Of a stretch of DNA of 57,421 nucleotides, positions 14,599-23,355 are shown in pieces; positions within the stretch are counted from its first letter, which is position 1; each line of letters begins with the position of its first letter. The notes under the pieces were generated by a model, which saw only the letters and a list, made by a program, of their open reading frames with translations, was not told where the DNA came from and ran no database searches. The translations under genes and the position numbers were made by a program. The stretch covers positions 1-57,421 of IMG/VR virus record IMGVR_UViG_3300031566_000036; one strand, given 5' to 3'. Origin of the DNA: a virus.

Positions 14599-16642
14599 TT
14601 CCATTTCCTTCGCCAACGCTTGGGACGTAATTTAAGATTCGCGCCATTATAGACTTCACGTCTTGCAGTTGTAATGCTACAAGTTGTTTATTTACTACTC
14701 TCAACGCTATTTCTTCGTCGATAGTTTGCGGCACTATTAAATCAGTTACACGAACTGACACTCGCGTTCCTCTACGAACTGCTCGCTTTTGACTTTGTGA
14801 CCGATGAATCATGCTCCAGCCTTGCGAGTAATAGATTTCTTGTGTTGTGTTACAGCCGTGGTCTTTGTCTGTTCCCGCCCATTCCGGTATGTGTCCCCAT
14901 AAGTCTAAACCGAGGCCACCCGCGGCAGGGTTGCCAATGAAAACTTTTACTGACGGGTCTTGATTATAGCTGTCTTGTGCAATCTCGCGGTCTTTATCAC
15001 TTGTACCTCCGTAATAAGTGACATGCTTAATGCCTTCTTTAGTTAAGCGAGCTGAAAGCATTTTAATCACTGAGACCCAGTTAGTCCAAATGATTGTCTT
15101 TTCTTTTGGGCCTTTAGCTTTAAGGCCATTTACCACTGCGTCAATTTTTGGATTCGGTGAAATTTCTTCGCACTGCGAATCTGCGTTAAGCACTTCGCCT
15201 TCATCATTATATATCGCGTCCCACTTTAAATATCCCGCGGTTATTTGTGATAGTCGAAGGAGCTTTGTTAAAATATGATTCGCAGTTAGTTGTTTGTTTT
15301 TATCTTTATTCAATTCGTTTTCAATTTCAATCGCTAATTGTTTTTGAAGAGTCATATAGCAATCGCGTTGAAACTTCGTCATCTCAACTTCTTCAATGTC
15401 ATAAGTTTCTTTCGGTAACTCAGGCATCGCTTCAGCCGCACTAATCATAAAACAAAGTCGCGAGAAGCGTTCTTGTAAAATCGGAAGGTTCTGATAGTCA
15501 GTTAAAATGTCACGGCCATCTTGCTCTACAAACTTTCCGTAGTACCTCTTAAACGCTTTATAAGTCGTGAACCCACTTAGGCCTTCGCCAAGCCATTCGA
15601 GCTGTGTCCAAACATCAAATAAGTTATTTGCAATTGGCGTTCCCGTTAAACCTGTTCGGCACTTGCACAAGTCTCTAAGCTCTTTCATCTTAGCCCAACG
15701 TTTAGTTGAAAAGCTTTTAATCATATGCGCTTCGTCAAGTGTACACAAGTCCCACTTAATCATTCTAAGAGCGTCCCAAGAGCGCTGCACAGTTTCATAT
15801 GAACATATTACTACTGTGTACTCTGAATCGTCGTCTTGCTTAAACCCTTCAACGATTAATTTGATTCGCTCTAATTTACCACCTCTCAAAACCGTAAGTT
15901 TGCCGGGCTGTGTTGCAAAGTCAATGAATTTATTATGCCAATTCATTCGCATGTTTTTAGGAACTACAATTAATGCCCGGTACATTCGTTTCTCTTTTTT
16001 ATAAACTCGATGCGCTTCGTAGCAGATTCGCGAGATTATAATCGGAGTCTTGCCTGTGCCTTGTTCCATCCATTCATTTGCGCCTTCTTCAAAAATCTGT
16101 GTTGCAAGACAAGTCTTTTGAAAAGACATAAGTGGTCGAATTGGATGGTCGATGAAGTCCTTTGGCATTTCAGGAACTTCGCCTTTTAATTTGTAAGCGG
16201 CTTTAATGCGAGAGTTGAGCGTCTGCTTAAGAAAACGCGCTAATAGGAACGTATAAAGCATTTTAGCTTCTTTTGTGAATGATACTTGCTCAGCAGGCCA
16301 AAGTCCGTTTATAAGAATAGCTGTAAAGTCAGTGCCTGCAACTTGCCACTTTTCTCCAGGTTCATTTGAATTGTGTAAGCGCTTCCGTTCTGGGATTCGG
16401 CCCATGAACGCGCGACTTACTCGATAAGATGGCGAGCGCTTTAAAGTTGCAGTGTCGGGATTTTCGTAATGATATAACTTTTCTCGAAGTGCATACGTAT
16501 CAAAAATGAAATGTCGACCTTTGCCGTCAAGACTGATGTGCAGTCTATCATTCATCATAAATTTGATAGGCGCTAAAAGTCTTTTAGTGCTATCATTTAG
16601 TGGCTCAAGAAAGTTCTGAGTAATGATGTCCAACTGTTTCAT
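14591..16642 (-). CDS. SNF2-type superfamily 2 DNA helicase/translocase
   Basis: 683 residues with the full set of SF2/SNF2 motifs: motif I GTGKT (195-199), DEAH box (303-306), motif III GLTGTPIAN, a helicase C-terminal domain with VTYYGGTSDKDRE, and a motif V/VI region GGLGLDL...IHRSQSQKRAVRRG. Phage proteins of this kind act in replication or recombination as DNA translocases. The start at 16642 follows AGGAAGTATT. It is the first gene after promoter P2, so it opens the replication operon. Confidence 0.95.
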   Translation of the reverse strand: MKQLDIITQNFLEPLNDSTKRLLAPIKFMMNDRLHISLDGKGRHFIFDTYALREKLYHYENPDTATLKRSPSYRVSRAFMGRIPERKRLHNSNEPGEKWQVAGTDFTAILINGLWPAEQVSFTKEAKMLYTFLLARFLKQTLNSRIKAAYKLKGEVPEMPKDFIDHPIRPLMSFQKTCLATQIFEEGANEWMEQGTGKTPIIISRICYEAHRVYKKEKRMYRALIVVPKNMRMNWHNKFIDFATQPGKLTVLRGGKLERIKLIVEGFKQDDDSEYTVVICSYETVQRSWDALRMIKWDLCTLDEAHMIKSFSTKRWAKMKELRDLCKCRTGLTGTPIANNLFDVWTQLEWLGEGLSGFTTYKAFKRYYGKFVEQDGRDILTDYQNLPILQERFSRLCFMISAAEAMPELPKETYDIEEVEMTKFQRDCYMTLQKQLAIEIENELNKDKNKQLTANHILTKLLRLSQITAGYLKWDAIYNDEGEVLNADSQCEEISPNPKIDAVVNGLKAKGPKEKTIIWTNWVSVIKMLSARLTKEGIKHVTYYGGTSDKDREIAQDSYNQDPSVKVFIGNPAAGGLGLDLWGHIPEWAGTDKDHGCNTTQEIYYSQGWSMIHRSQSQKRAVRRGTRVSVRVTDLIVPQTIDEEIALRVVNKQLVALQLQDVKSIMARILNYVPSVGEGNGNE

Positions 16643-16700
16643 AATACTTCCTATTGTTCTATTTTCAATTCAACATACTATAATTTAATCCAATTTTGCC

Positions 16701-16729
16701 ATTATACAATATTGATAGTCACTTGTAAA
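16701..16729 (-). promoter_or_regulatory. Sigma70-like promoter P2 of the replication operon
   Basis: On the coding strand, TTTACA (16729-16724), a 17-base spacer and TATAAT (16706-16701). It has the same hexamers and T-rich flank as P1. Transcription would start near 16694, about 50 nt before the SNF2 gene. Confidence 0.8.
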
Positions 16730-16744
16730 CAAAAAAATAAAATA

Positions 16745-16826
16745 TTTTGAAAAATAAATAATGAGCACACAACTCAGAGTTTGGCGAGCAAAATCACTAT
16801 TGGAAAGGACCTGAGTGCGCGCTCAT
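16745..16826 (-). terminator. Nested-stem terminator of the glycan operon
   Basis: Two nested inverted repeats, ATGAGC with GCTCAT (about 16761-16766 with 16821-16826) and ACTCAG with CTGAGT (about 16772-16777 with 16811-16816), form one long stem with an internal loop. On the coding strand the stem is followed by UUAUUUAUUUUU. The stem contains the end of the 16823-17410 gene. It separates the glycan operon from promoter P2. Confidence 0.65.
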
Positions 16827-17410
16827 TTAAGCAAAGATTTATTCTTTCGAACTTCACGAGAAGCTTGAAAATGTACGATGATTGGACTTTCAACTTTCTC
16901 ATTCATTGTTTCGTTTATCATACAGTACTCAGGAGGGAGATGATAAAAGTCATCATGTAATATTTTCGCCAAAGACTTTTGGTCCCACACCCGCGGGTTC
17001 TTTTCACATTCTTTTGCCCACTCATCGACAATGCCACGAACTTTTTCATTATTTCTTAAGTAAACCGTTCCGCTTAATACCTCTGCTGGGCATTTCGAGT
17101 TTCTTTGGTACAGCTTACGCTCAAACAAATGAACTGCAACATCACCGTCAAGTGTATCAAATAAAATAGGGTAGGCGCGGAACTCTGCGTCGCAGTCTAC
17201 CCATACAATATCGGTCTCTGGGAAGGCCTTCAAACATGCTGCTAAGAAGGTTGGCTTATAGCATGTATTTTTATACCAGTCCTTTAAGTTAGGGACCCCA
17301 CTGACATGATGGAGGATGCTATGCCGCCTTAAAGACTTCACGAAGTGCTCAGCGTACCGTGCATAAAAAGTTCCGAGTGTATAGTAACTAACTACCATCC
17401 ATTTATTCAT
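16823..17410 (-). CDS. Glycosyltransferase-like protein (GT-A, DxD)
   Basis: The start chosen is ATG 17410 (MNKWMVVSYYTLG), preceded by GGAG at 5 bases and overlapping the DUF2061 stop by 8 bases. The 195-residue protein begins with a Rossmann-like strand and has a DIVWVDCDAEF segment whose D-x-D would bind a metal ion and nucleotide sugar, followed by LSGTVYLRNNEK and WDQKSLAKIL, the layout of small nucleotide-diphospho-sugar transferases. Donor and acceptor unknown. Last gene of the glycan operon. Confidence 0.78.
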   Translation of the reverse strand: MNKWMVVSYYTLGTFYARYAEHFVKSLRRHSILHHVSGVPNLKDWYKNTCYKPTFLAACLKAFPETDIVWVDCDAEFRAYPILFDTLDGDVAVHLFERKLYQRNSKCPAEVLSGTVYLRNNEKVRGIVDEWAKECEKNPRVWDQKSLAKILHDDFYHLPPEYCMINETMNEKVESPIIVHFQASREVRKNKSLLK

Positions 17411-17780
17411 TTCGACTCCATGCCCAATCATAAAAGAAATATAGAATTAACTTTGATTGAATGTATGTTAAAGTTATCCACGTCATTTGTTTAACGTCAC
17501 CTGTGACAAAATATGTAATCAGTCCAAGAATGACATTACCTAAAATAACTTCGTAAGTAATGGCTTTGATTGCATATTTGAGTTTAGGTGTCATTTTAGA
17601 TTTTGACCATGCTCGTTCATGTAAGTAAAACACTACAAGGAAAATTCCGTGATGTATCAGTGTAGTCAATGACATTTGTATCCAGTTTCTTGTAAATGCA
17701 TATGTTATTCCAGCTAACCAAAATACACCAATGACTCTCCACATTACGCTTTTTAATATTGACTTTTTATGACTGTCCAT
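17403..17780 (-). CDS. DUF2061 small integral membrane protein
   Basis: The start chosen is ATG 17780 (MDSHKKSILKSV) behind AAGGAG, and it overlaps the cytidylyltransferase gene by 14 bases. The protein is a tandem duplication: two halves each carry K(S/A)(V/I)xx(R/E)VI, two hydrophobic segments and an R/DWAW ending (HERAW, YDWAW). This matches DUF2061, so four short membrane segments are expected in the inner membrane. Role unknown. Neighbouring genes suggest envelope-glycan modification. Confidence 0.8.
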   Translation of the reverse strand: MDSHKKSILKSVMWRVIGVFWLAGITYAFTRNWIQMSLTTLIHHGIFLVVFYLHERAWSKSKMTPKLKYAIKAITYEVILGNVILGLITYFVTGDVKQMTWITLTYIQSKLILYFFYDWAWSRNE

Positions 17781-18180
17781 TTTTAATCTCCTTTTTAATG
17801 TGCGTTGAAGAATGTTCAGGAAAATACGGTATACAAATAATACGACCATTCAAATCATTCATCGCTTGCTCAACTTTAGACTCAGGAACATGACTATCAC
17901 TCTCCATTAATATATCTGGCTTTAATGCTAAAATATTTTTTAACGGTGAGTACTCTTTTTGTGCTACAACTAAATCAATGTGTTTAACGCTTCTTGCTAA
18001 TTCGACACGTTCTTCAAACGATATAATGGGTTTTGGCTTTTTCTCCATCGCAGCTTTATCTGTTAAAATACCAACAATCAAACGCCCATCAGGGCCGGCC
18101 ATTGCTTTAGCATTTTGTAGCATTTCTAAATGACCTTTGTGAACGATGTCTAAAACATAGTAAGAATAAACTATAATCAT
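17767..18180 (-). CDS. Cytidylyltransferase-like nucleotidyltransferase
   Basis: 137 residues. The HxGH nucleotide-binding motif appears as DIVHKGHLEML, and the C-terminal SSTHIKKEI matches the (I)STxxI motif of TagD/RfaE-type cytidylyltransferases. The family activates an alcohol phosphate or sugar phosphate with CTP (for example to CDP-glycerol). The ATG at 18180 overlaps the stop of the sulfatase-fold gene (ATGA). A GTG nine bases upstream is possible. The pairing with a sulfatase/phosphotransferase-fold gene suggests decoration of a glycan with a phospho-group. Confidence 0.87.
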   Translation of the reverse strand: MIIVYSYYVLDIVHKGHLEMLQNAKAMAGPDGRLIVGILTDKAAMEKKPKPIISFEERVELARSVKHIDLVVAQKEYSPLKNILALKPDILMESDSHVPESKVEQAMNDLNGRIICIPYFPEHSSTHIKKEIKNGQS

Positions 18181-19193
18181 TTTACCCACTCAAAATTTAA
18201 CTTTAATTGCTCTACAATGTTTTCGTCAACTCCAGACTCAAACATAAACGTCAGTTCATGATTAAAATAGCTATAGTTTCTTTGAATAAACTTATCGTCT
18301 GGCTCGTGATAAGTTACGTACTTGAAAATAGGGTTTAAGTATTTACAAGCGATTGCTGTTGTTGATTTTTTAGAGTCAATATTTAATCTACAATCCTCAG
18401 TAAAGTAAAAATCATGAATAGGCCAGTCATTATGTACTGCGTAATAATAAAAATCTGTTGCACTGATAAAGTTTGACATGGGCAATACTCTCGCAGGCCT
18501 ATTGTCTTTTATCACTGCCCAAGTTACAAAGTTGTGTTCTTGCGGATAACCTCCAAGCTCAGGAAAACGCCAATGCCCATGGTCACTGAACACCCAAAAT
18601 AACGCGTCAGGCTCATTAAAATTCCAAAGGCCTAAAATCTCTAAGAAATACTTACTTGCTTTTCTTTGTCGAACTTTTAAGTCACTCTCATCCATACTTA
18701 ATTCACAAGCGTCGTGTGCGTGTACGTAATTCAATACGTACATTACATCTTCGTCGCTTGCTTGAATTTTTTCAATATATCTTTGTTGCGAATCAATATC
18801 ATAGTCTACATCGACTCGCGTATAAATGTTTTGATGCCTTAAATACCCAAAGCACCCGCAAAGAGTTGCAGGATTCATCACTTCAAGTTTACAGTTTAAT
18901 TTGAATGGCACTGTATCTTTAAGCCATGACCAATTTGGCAGCGCTTGCTGCGGGCGGTTTATCATTAGCCCGACTGCCTTTGTTACATCTTCGCATGCAT
19001 CCATCCAACTCGTATATCCAATGCCGTGTGATTTTAATTCAGATGAGTGTTTACCAGTGAGCATCTGAGTCATTGTCTCTATCGTAGCACAACCACCTAT
19101 TTGCCTTACCAAGTGACCGCTAACTTTATCCCGCATTTGAAAAACTTCAGAACAAAATGGTAAGCCATCAAATTTTATACAATATATTTTCAT
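18177..19193 (-). CDS. Sulfatase/alkaline-phosphatase-fold enzyme
   Basis: 338 residues. The segment ATIETMTQMLTGKHSSEL resembles the active-site loop of the sulfatase/phosphoglycerol-transferase superfamily, with a Thr in the nucleophile region. VLNYVHAHDA and FWVFSDHGHWR supply the metal-binding His and Asp (SDHG is typical). No membrane segments, so it is a soluble family member. The usual Cys/Ser maturation motif of true sulfatases is not evident, which favours a phosphotransferase or hydrolase. It overlaps the FkbM gene by 4 bases. Confidence 0.75.
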   Translation of the reverse strand: MKIYCIKFDGLPFCSEVFQMRDKVSGHLVRQIGGCATIETMTQMLTGKHSSELKSHGIGYTSWMDACEDVTKAVGLMINRPQQALPNWSWLKDTVPFKLNCKLEVMNPATLCGCFGYLRHQNIYTRVDVDYDIDSQQRYIEKIQASDEDVMYVLNYVHAHDACELSMDESDLKVRQRKASKYFLEILGLWNFNEPDALFWVFSDHGHWRFPELGGYPQEHNFVTWAVIKDNRPARVLPMSNFISATDFYYYAVHNDWPIHDFYFTEDCRLNIDSKKSTTAIACKYLNPIFKYVTYHEPDDKFIQRNYSYFNHELTFMFESGVDENIVEQLKLNFEWVK

Positions 19194-19843
19194 TCTTTAA
19201 TTGCAAGGCAATCTCCAGTTATAACATACATATTAGTTTTAAAGTCGCGCCAATGTAAAATTTCAACACTGCTTTCATCATATACTTTAAAACCGTGCGA
19301 GTTTAATAATTCCCATATCTGTTGAAAAGAAATTCCCGCATCGTAAAAGCAAGCACCATATTCAAACTGTACATAATCAATGCGACCTTCATTTAGCATG
19401 TCTTTTGCACCTTCAAGCACAAATAATTCGTTGCCTTCAACATCTATTTTAAGAAAGTTTATTTTAAGTATGCCACGCTCTTTACAATACTCGTCTATCG
19501 TTGTTACATCTATAACTATTTCGTTGGGCTTTAAACTATGTAGCATCTCTAATTCTGAGCTACGCCTAAACTCTGTAGATAGTCTTGGCTCAGACGGGTA
19601 ATAGTAAAAGCAAGTTTGACCAATCCTATTTGACAATGCTAATTTATTATGAATTGCGTTCGTTGTTTTTAATACTTCAAATGAAAAGGGCGACGGCTCA
19701 AACTGATGAATCACTACATCTTCATGGCATTGCAACACCTCGTTGGTCCACTCGCCTACACAAGCGCCGACATCAAACACAACATCATTTGATTTGATAT
19801 ACCGTTCAATGTTTAAAATTTCATTATTTGAAATCGTTGGCAT
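19190..19843 (-). CDS. FkbM-family SAM methyltransferase
   Basis: 217 residues. SAM-binding motif I is VVFDVGACVGEWT (about 20-32), then HQFEPSPFSFEVLK and the FkbM hallmark LKIDVEGNELFVLEGA. FkbM enzymes O-methylate sugars and other small molecules. Starts at ATG 19843 overlapping the previous stop, with AAAGG upstream. Probable role: O-methylation of a glycan built by the neighbouring glycosyltransferases. Confidence 0.92.
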   Translation of the reverse strand: MPTISNNEILNIERYIKSNDVVFDVGACVGEWTNEVLQCHEDVVIHQFEPSPFSFEVLKTTNAIHNKLALSNRIGQTCFYYYPSEPRLSTEFRRSSELEMLHSLKPNEIVIDVTTIDEYCKERGILKINFLKIDVEGNELFVLEGAKDMLNEGRIDYVQFEYGACFYDAGISFQQIWELLNSHGFKVYDESSVEILHWRDFKTNMYVITGDCLAIKE

Positions 19844-20394
19844 TATAGTACCTTTGCTAAAATTATATCTTTTGGAAAGTGTGAACTGTCGATGTTTGTT
19901 ATTTCATACGCGGGATTTATTTCTTTGAGCTTTGCGACTATCGTCTCTTCATGAAGATTGTGCCAAGTAGGCTTATCTCCAGTAAAGATGCGTCGGTCGT
20001 CAATAAGAATCGTATGAGTTTTAATCGGATGATTTTTAATCGCTTCCAACTCTTGTAGCACAGGTTGCGCTTCTGTTAAAATTTCTGGGTTGTCTGACTC
20101 TGGAATGTTCGCGTCATAATGCGCATCAAGCCAAAATAAAATAGGATCGTTTATATTTTTTAATAATTCGGCTAAAACCTCACCACTGTTTCCTTGAAGT
20201 ACTTTCACGTAAGCTACGCTTTTGAATCTTGCACGACATCGCCCGAGTCTGTTCGCGTAAAACTCAATACTGTAAATAGAGTTAAACCCAGCATCGACGG
20301 CCGCTTGAATTCCGTCGCCGATATACGAACCTGTTTCAATGAAAGTTTTTATACTTCCCTTATGTGCCTTAAATATTTCACTTGTCACTGGCAT
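19843..20394 (-). CDS. Class I methyltransferase-like protein
   Basis: The start chosen is ATG 20394 (MPVTSEIFKAHKG) behind AAAGGAAACAC. 183 residues. FIETGSYIGDGIQAAVDAGF is a SAM-binding-like loop, SIEFYANR the acidic strand 2, and FWLDAHYDAN a later acidic motif. It resembles small family members in phage and bacterial surface-polysaccharide clusters, which probably modify sugars. Catalytic residues are not assignable. Confidence 0.75.
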   Translation of the reverse strand: MPVTSEIFKAHKGSIKTFIETGSYIGDGIQAAVDAGFNSIYSIEFYANRLGRCRARFKSVAYVKVLQGNSGEVLAELLKNINDPILFWLDAHYDANIPESDNPEILTEAQPVLQELEAIKNHPIKTHTILIDDRRIFTGDKPTWHNLHEETIVAKLKEINPAYEITNIDSSHFPKDIILAKVL

Positions 20395-20404
20395 GTGTTT
20401 CCTT

Positions 20405-21091
20405 TCATAAATGAATGTAAGTGTGTAATTTTGAATGACGGAACATTGATAAAGCTCCATCGACATAAAGAACTGTTGAAGGTTTTCTTATTGCTGCGGC
20501 TAAAGTAATAGAGCCAGTAAGCACACCATAAAAGTGCTTGCACGAATATATAATATCACAAAGGTGACACAAATTATCCGCATGAATAGTTTTAACATCG
20601 AATGGCGCGCTTTTCCGAAAAAGTGACTTCATTTGGTGTGTTACTGCTACGCTGTTATTCTTAAAATACGTTCTGAGTGTTTTTTGATTCGGGATTCCTT
20701 TGCCACTAAAACTATTCCATTCTAAAATTATTGCATCTTTTAATTCGGGTATCAATTTTGGCTTGTAGTAAACCTCAGGTTCTTGAAAACGAATGCCTGT
20801 ATCGGGCACTCCATAAAAGTCAGACACTGCATCGAGAAGATTTTTACCTTCAGTTACTTCCCCGAATTGTGGGTATATAACATCATCATCAACAAACCCG
20901 TCAAAGAATGGATTTAATTCCCATACTAAATGTTTTGTTTCTGGGTTCAAAAACTTTGAAGAGTTAGTCACTACGACTTTGTCAAACACACCACTCTCTT
21001 TTGCAACACGAGGTAGGTGTGACATAAACAAATGGTCACCGAGTCCGCCGTATGGATTTTTAATAACTAATGTTTTAATTTTTTTACCCAA
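20405..21091 (-). CDS. Glycosyltransferase family 9-like protein
   Basis: 228 residues. The beginning (TLVIKNPYGGLGDHLFMSHLPRVAKE) is the typical GT-B start of LPS heptosyltransferase-like proteins, and GVLTGSITLAAAIRKPSTVLYVDG matches the donor-binding end. The start is a TTG at 21091 inside the dehydratase gene (25-base overlap). No ATG precedes the conserved domain, so the non-ATG start is likely real and translation coupled. Confidence 0.75.
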   Translation of the reverse strand: MGKKIKTLVIKNPYGGLGDHLFMSHLPRVAKESGVFDKVVVTNSSKFLNPETKHLVWELNPFFDGFVDDDVIYPQFGEVTEGKNLLDAVSDFYGVPDTGIRFQEPEVYYKPKLIPELKDAIILEWNSFSGKGIPNQKTLRTYFKNNSVAVTHQMKSLFRKSAPFDVKTIHADNLCHLCDIIYSCKHFYGVLTGSITLAAAIRKPSTVLYVDGALSMFRHSKLHTYIHL

Positions 21092-22053
21092 TAATTCAGT
21101 AAGTCACTCATAGTTGTTTCTAACGAGTATTGTTGTTGCCAATCAATTACACTTTTTAATCGAGTGAGGTCACCAATTTGAATCTCAATATCAATCGGTC
21201 GATAAAATGGTTTATGTATAACTTGCTCAATACCTTTCAATCCGGATGCTGCGATTAGCAAATCAGTAAAATGCTGCATCTCATGAACGCCTTCACCGCA
21301 AACATTATAAACTCCGCGGATTCTTTTTGACATAAGTAAGTAATATGCGTTTACGCAATCTCTAACGTCCATTACTACTCTTTTTGTTTTGAGATTTCCA
21401 ATTAACAGTTTATAATTAAATCCTTGCTGCCCGTTCATCATCTTTGCAATTTGAAACGCGTCACTGCTTATCGAAAAGTTATGCCCGCGCCTTGGACCCG
21501 TGTGACTAAAGGCCCGCGTGATAAAACCTGAGATGATTCCATTTCTTATTCGCTCTTGCACGTATAGGTCCATCGCAGCTTTACTAACGGCGTACGGATT
21601 TATGGGATGCAACGCCATGTCTTCTTTTAATAATCCAACTGTTTTACAGTCGTTGCCGTATACTTCAGATGTAGAGCAGAAATGGAAGTGACACGTAGTC
21701 TGTGTTTTCTCTATTGCATCAATTAAATTCGCTGTTCCCATCACGTTTGAATTAAAAGTGTCTATTGGATTTTTGAAACTTGTAGGTGGATGACTCTGTG
21801 CGGCTAAATGAAAAACGCCATCTAACTCAATTTCAGACAATGCTTGCCGTATTGATGCATAATTTGTCAAGTCACCATATACCCAATTGATTGTATTTAT
21901 TTCGTGGGCGCTAAGAATGTCTAACAAGTCCATTTCTCTGCCGTTGCTGCCACGAATCAGACCATAAACTTTATCGCCTTTACTTAATAGGAGTTTAGCT
22001 AAGTGCGGTCCTGCAAATCCAGTGGTGCCCGTAATTAAATAGTTCATTATCAC
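21067..22053 (-). CDS. gmd: GDP-mannose 4,6-dehydratase-like NAD-dependent dehydratase
   Basis: 328 residues of the extended short-chain dehydrogenase family: GTTGFAGPHL nucleotide loop (8-17), FHLAAQSH, CSTSEVYG, and YAVSK catalytic Tyr/Lys, with SHTGPRRG as in GMD enzymes. The family makes GDP-4-keto-6-deoxymannose, precursor of GDP-fucose, GDP-rhamnose or GDP-perosamine. No separate fucose synthase is seen, so the next step may be host-encoded. The start is GTG at 22053 or ATG at 22047. Confidence 0.92.
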   Translation of the reverse strand: MIMNYLITGTTGFAGPHLAKLLLSKGDKVYGLIRGSNGREMDLLDILSAHEINTINWVYGDLTNYASIRQALSEIELDGVFHLAAQSHPPTSFKNPIDTFNSNVMGTANLIDAIEKTQTTCHFHFCSTSEVYGNDCKTVGLLKEDMALHPINPYAVSKAAMDLYVQERIRNGIISGFITRAFSHTGPRRGHNFSISSDAFQIAKMMNGQQGFNYKLLIGNLKTKRVVMDVRDCVNAYYLLMSKRIRGVYNVCGEGVHEMQHFTDLLIAASGLKGIEQVIHKPFYRPIDIEIQIGDLTRLKSVIDWQQQYSLETTMSDLLNYWVKKLKH

Positions 22054-22784
22054 TTTCCAAAAATAAAGTTATTGTTGCATGCTACAATCGATGATTCATT
22101 TCCTTCTACAAACTCAACGTCGTTCAACCCAACTTTGTTTCCGACTACTGGACTGTATACTTTGTTCTTATTAAAAAATCCCGCCCAAAAACTAAAAGTT
22201 GAATTTGCTCTAAACAAATGTTCAGCACTTATCATTTCAAAAAAGTCCGGCAAAAACATTAAGTCACCGTCTAAGTCTCGCCATTTCACTTGCGTTTCTT
22301 CCGTCTTTAAAAAAACATCATGTTCTCGAACACCAAACTTTTCAAAAGCTCTTTGATATGATAACATAGACACAATACAAAAAACATTCGCGTATAAAGT
22401 CTGGTAGTCACCGCGTCGCATGTGAGCAACAGCATATGACTTTAAATTAACAAAGTACTCAAGCCACTTATCTTGGAACGTAAACCATTCACGAAGTTTA
22501 GCCTCAGATAAAATATTTATGAATTCTTGTTTTTGAAAATAGCCGAACAAATCAATATTGACTTCGCCAAATAGAACTTTATCAACTGGTGTTCTTTTAA
22601 GACGCTTAGAGATAGGCCGATGCGAAACGTTCTTAAAAATCTTTTCGCCAATCCAGCTTGGAATTTCTAAAGTACAGTTATACTTTTCAGCGTACGCTCT
22701 TGCAAACGCGTACTGAAACATTTGATTGCCGAACCGACCAAATTTTCCTAACTGCGTAAATTGTATTATGTTATGCGCCGACAT
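22050..22784 (-). CDS. Alpha-1,2-fucosyltransferase-like (GT11) enzyme
   Basis: 244 residues with the GT11 signature motifs: GRFGNQMFQYAFARAYAEK near the N-terminus, HMRRGDY (HxRRxD) in the middle and FRANSTFSFWAGFF (SNSTFSWW-like) near the C-terminus. GT11 enzymes transfer fucose from GDP-fucose to a galactose or similar acceptor. The gene sits directly before the GDP-mannose dehydratase gene, which makes the needed nucleotide-sugar precursor. It overlaps the GT25-like gene by 14 bases. Confidence 0.93.
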   Translation of the reverse strand: MSAHNIIQFTQLGKFGRFGNQMFQYAFARAYAEKYNCTLEIPSWIGEKIFKNVSHRPISKRLKRTPVDKVLFGEVNIDLFGYFQKQEFINILSEAKLREWFTFQDKWLEYFVNLKSYAVAHMRRGDYQTLYANVFCIVSMLSYQRAFEKFGVREHDVFLKTEETQVKWRDLDGDLMFLPDFFEMISAEHLFRANSTFSFWAGFFNKNKVYSPVVGNKVGLNDVEFVEGNESSIVACNNNFIFGK

Positions 22785-23355
22785 CGATTAATGAACCCTC
22801 TGTACGGTTATGATTAAATGCGCTCTTTTTCATTAGGCAATAATTAAGTTGCCGGTATAGAAATAAATCCCACGGCGTCCCATCATATTCATACTGAACT
22901 AATTCCTCAACAACTCTTCGAGGGATTAAGTACGCTAACGCAGCGACAATCCATTCTGAACCTCTGTTCTTCGGTTTTATAAAGTCGGCATTAACTGCAT
23001 CAAAAATCTCTGGAATAAAACCTCGCCCATGAAATGAAACCATTTCAAATGTTTCAAGTAACTTGACTGAGTCACTAACAACTTTTAACCAATCCTCTCT
23101 ATTCGGAACCGCATCATCTTCAAAAACTAAAATCGCATCTTTTGTTGATTTCGCAATCGCATCTTGGTGTCCGCGTAAACATCGCCAAGCTCCGAGATGA
23201 TTTTGAACTAACCCACCAACTTTAGGTTTGAAGTGTGGATTTAATTCGTAGTCAGGTGTAACGCTAACGATAGCATCAAGACCGTCGAGGTATTGCGTGA
23301 TTAATGGCTTTCGTTTTGCAGATGTCACTACTACGATGTCGAAGTTATCAGGCAT
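22771..23355 (-). CDS. GT25-family glycosyltransferase-like protein
   Basis: The start chosen is ATG 23355 (MPDNFDIVVVTSAKR) behind AAGGAACTCT. 194 residues. GGLVQNHLGAWRCLRGH corresponds to the G-x-x-G-x-x-x-SH donor loop and ILVFEDDAVPNREDW carries the EDDA acidic motif of LPS-type GT25 enzymes. Probable role: adds a hexose to a surface glycan. It overlaps genes on both sides. Confidence 0.88.
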   Translation of the reverse strand: MPDNFDIVVVTSAKRKPLITQYLDGLDAIVSVTPDYELNPHFKPKVGGLVQNHLGAWRCLRGHQDAIAKSTKDAILVFEDDAVPNREDWLKVVSDSVKLLETFEMVSFHGRGFIPEIFDAVNADFIKPKNRGSEWIVAALAYLIPRRVVEELVQYEYDGTPWDLFLYRQLNYCLMKKSAFNHNRTEGSLIDVGA

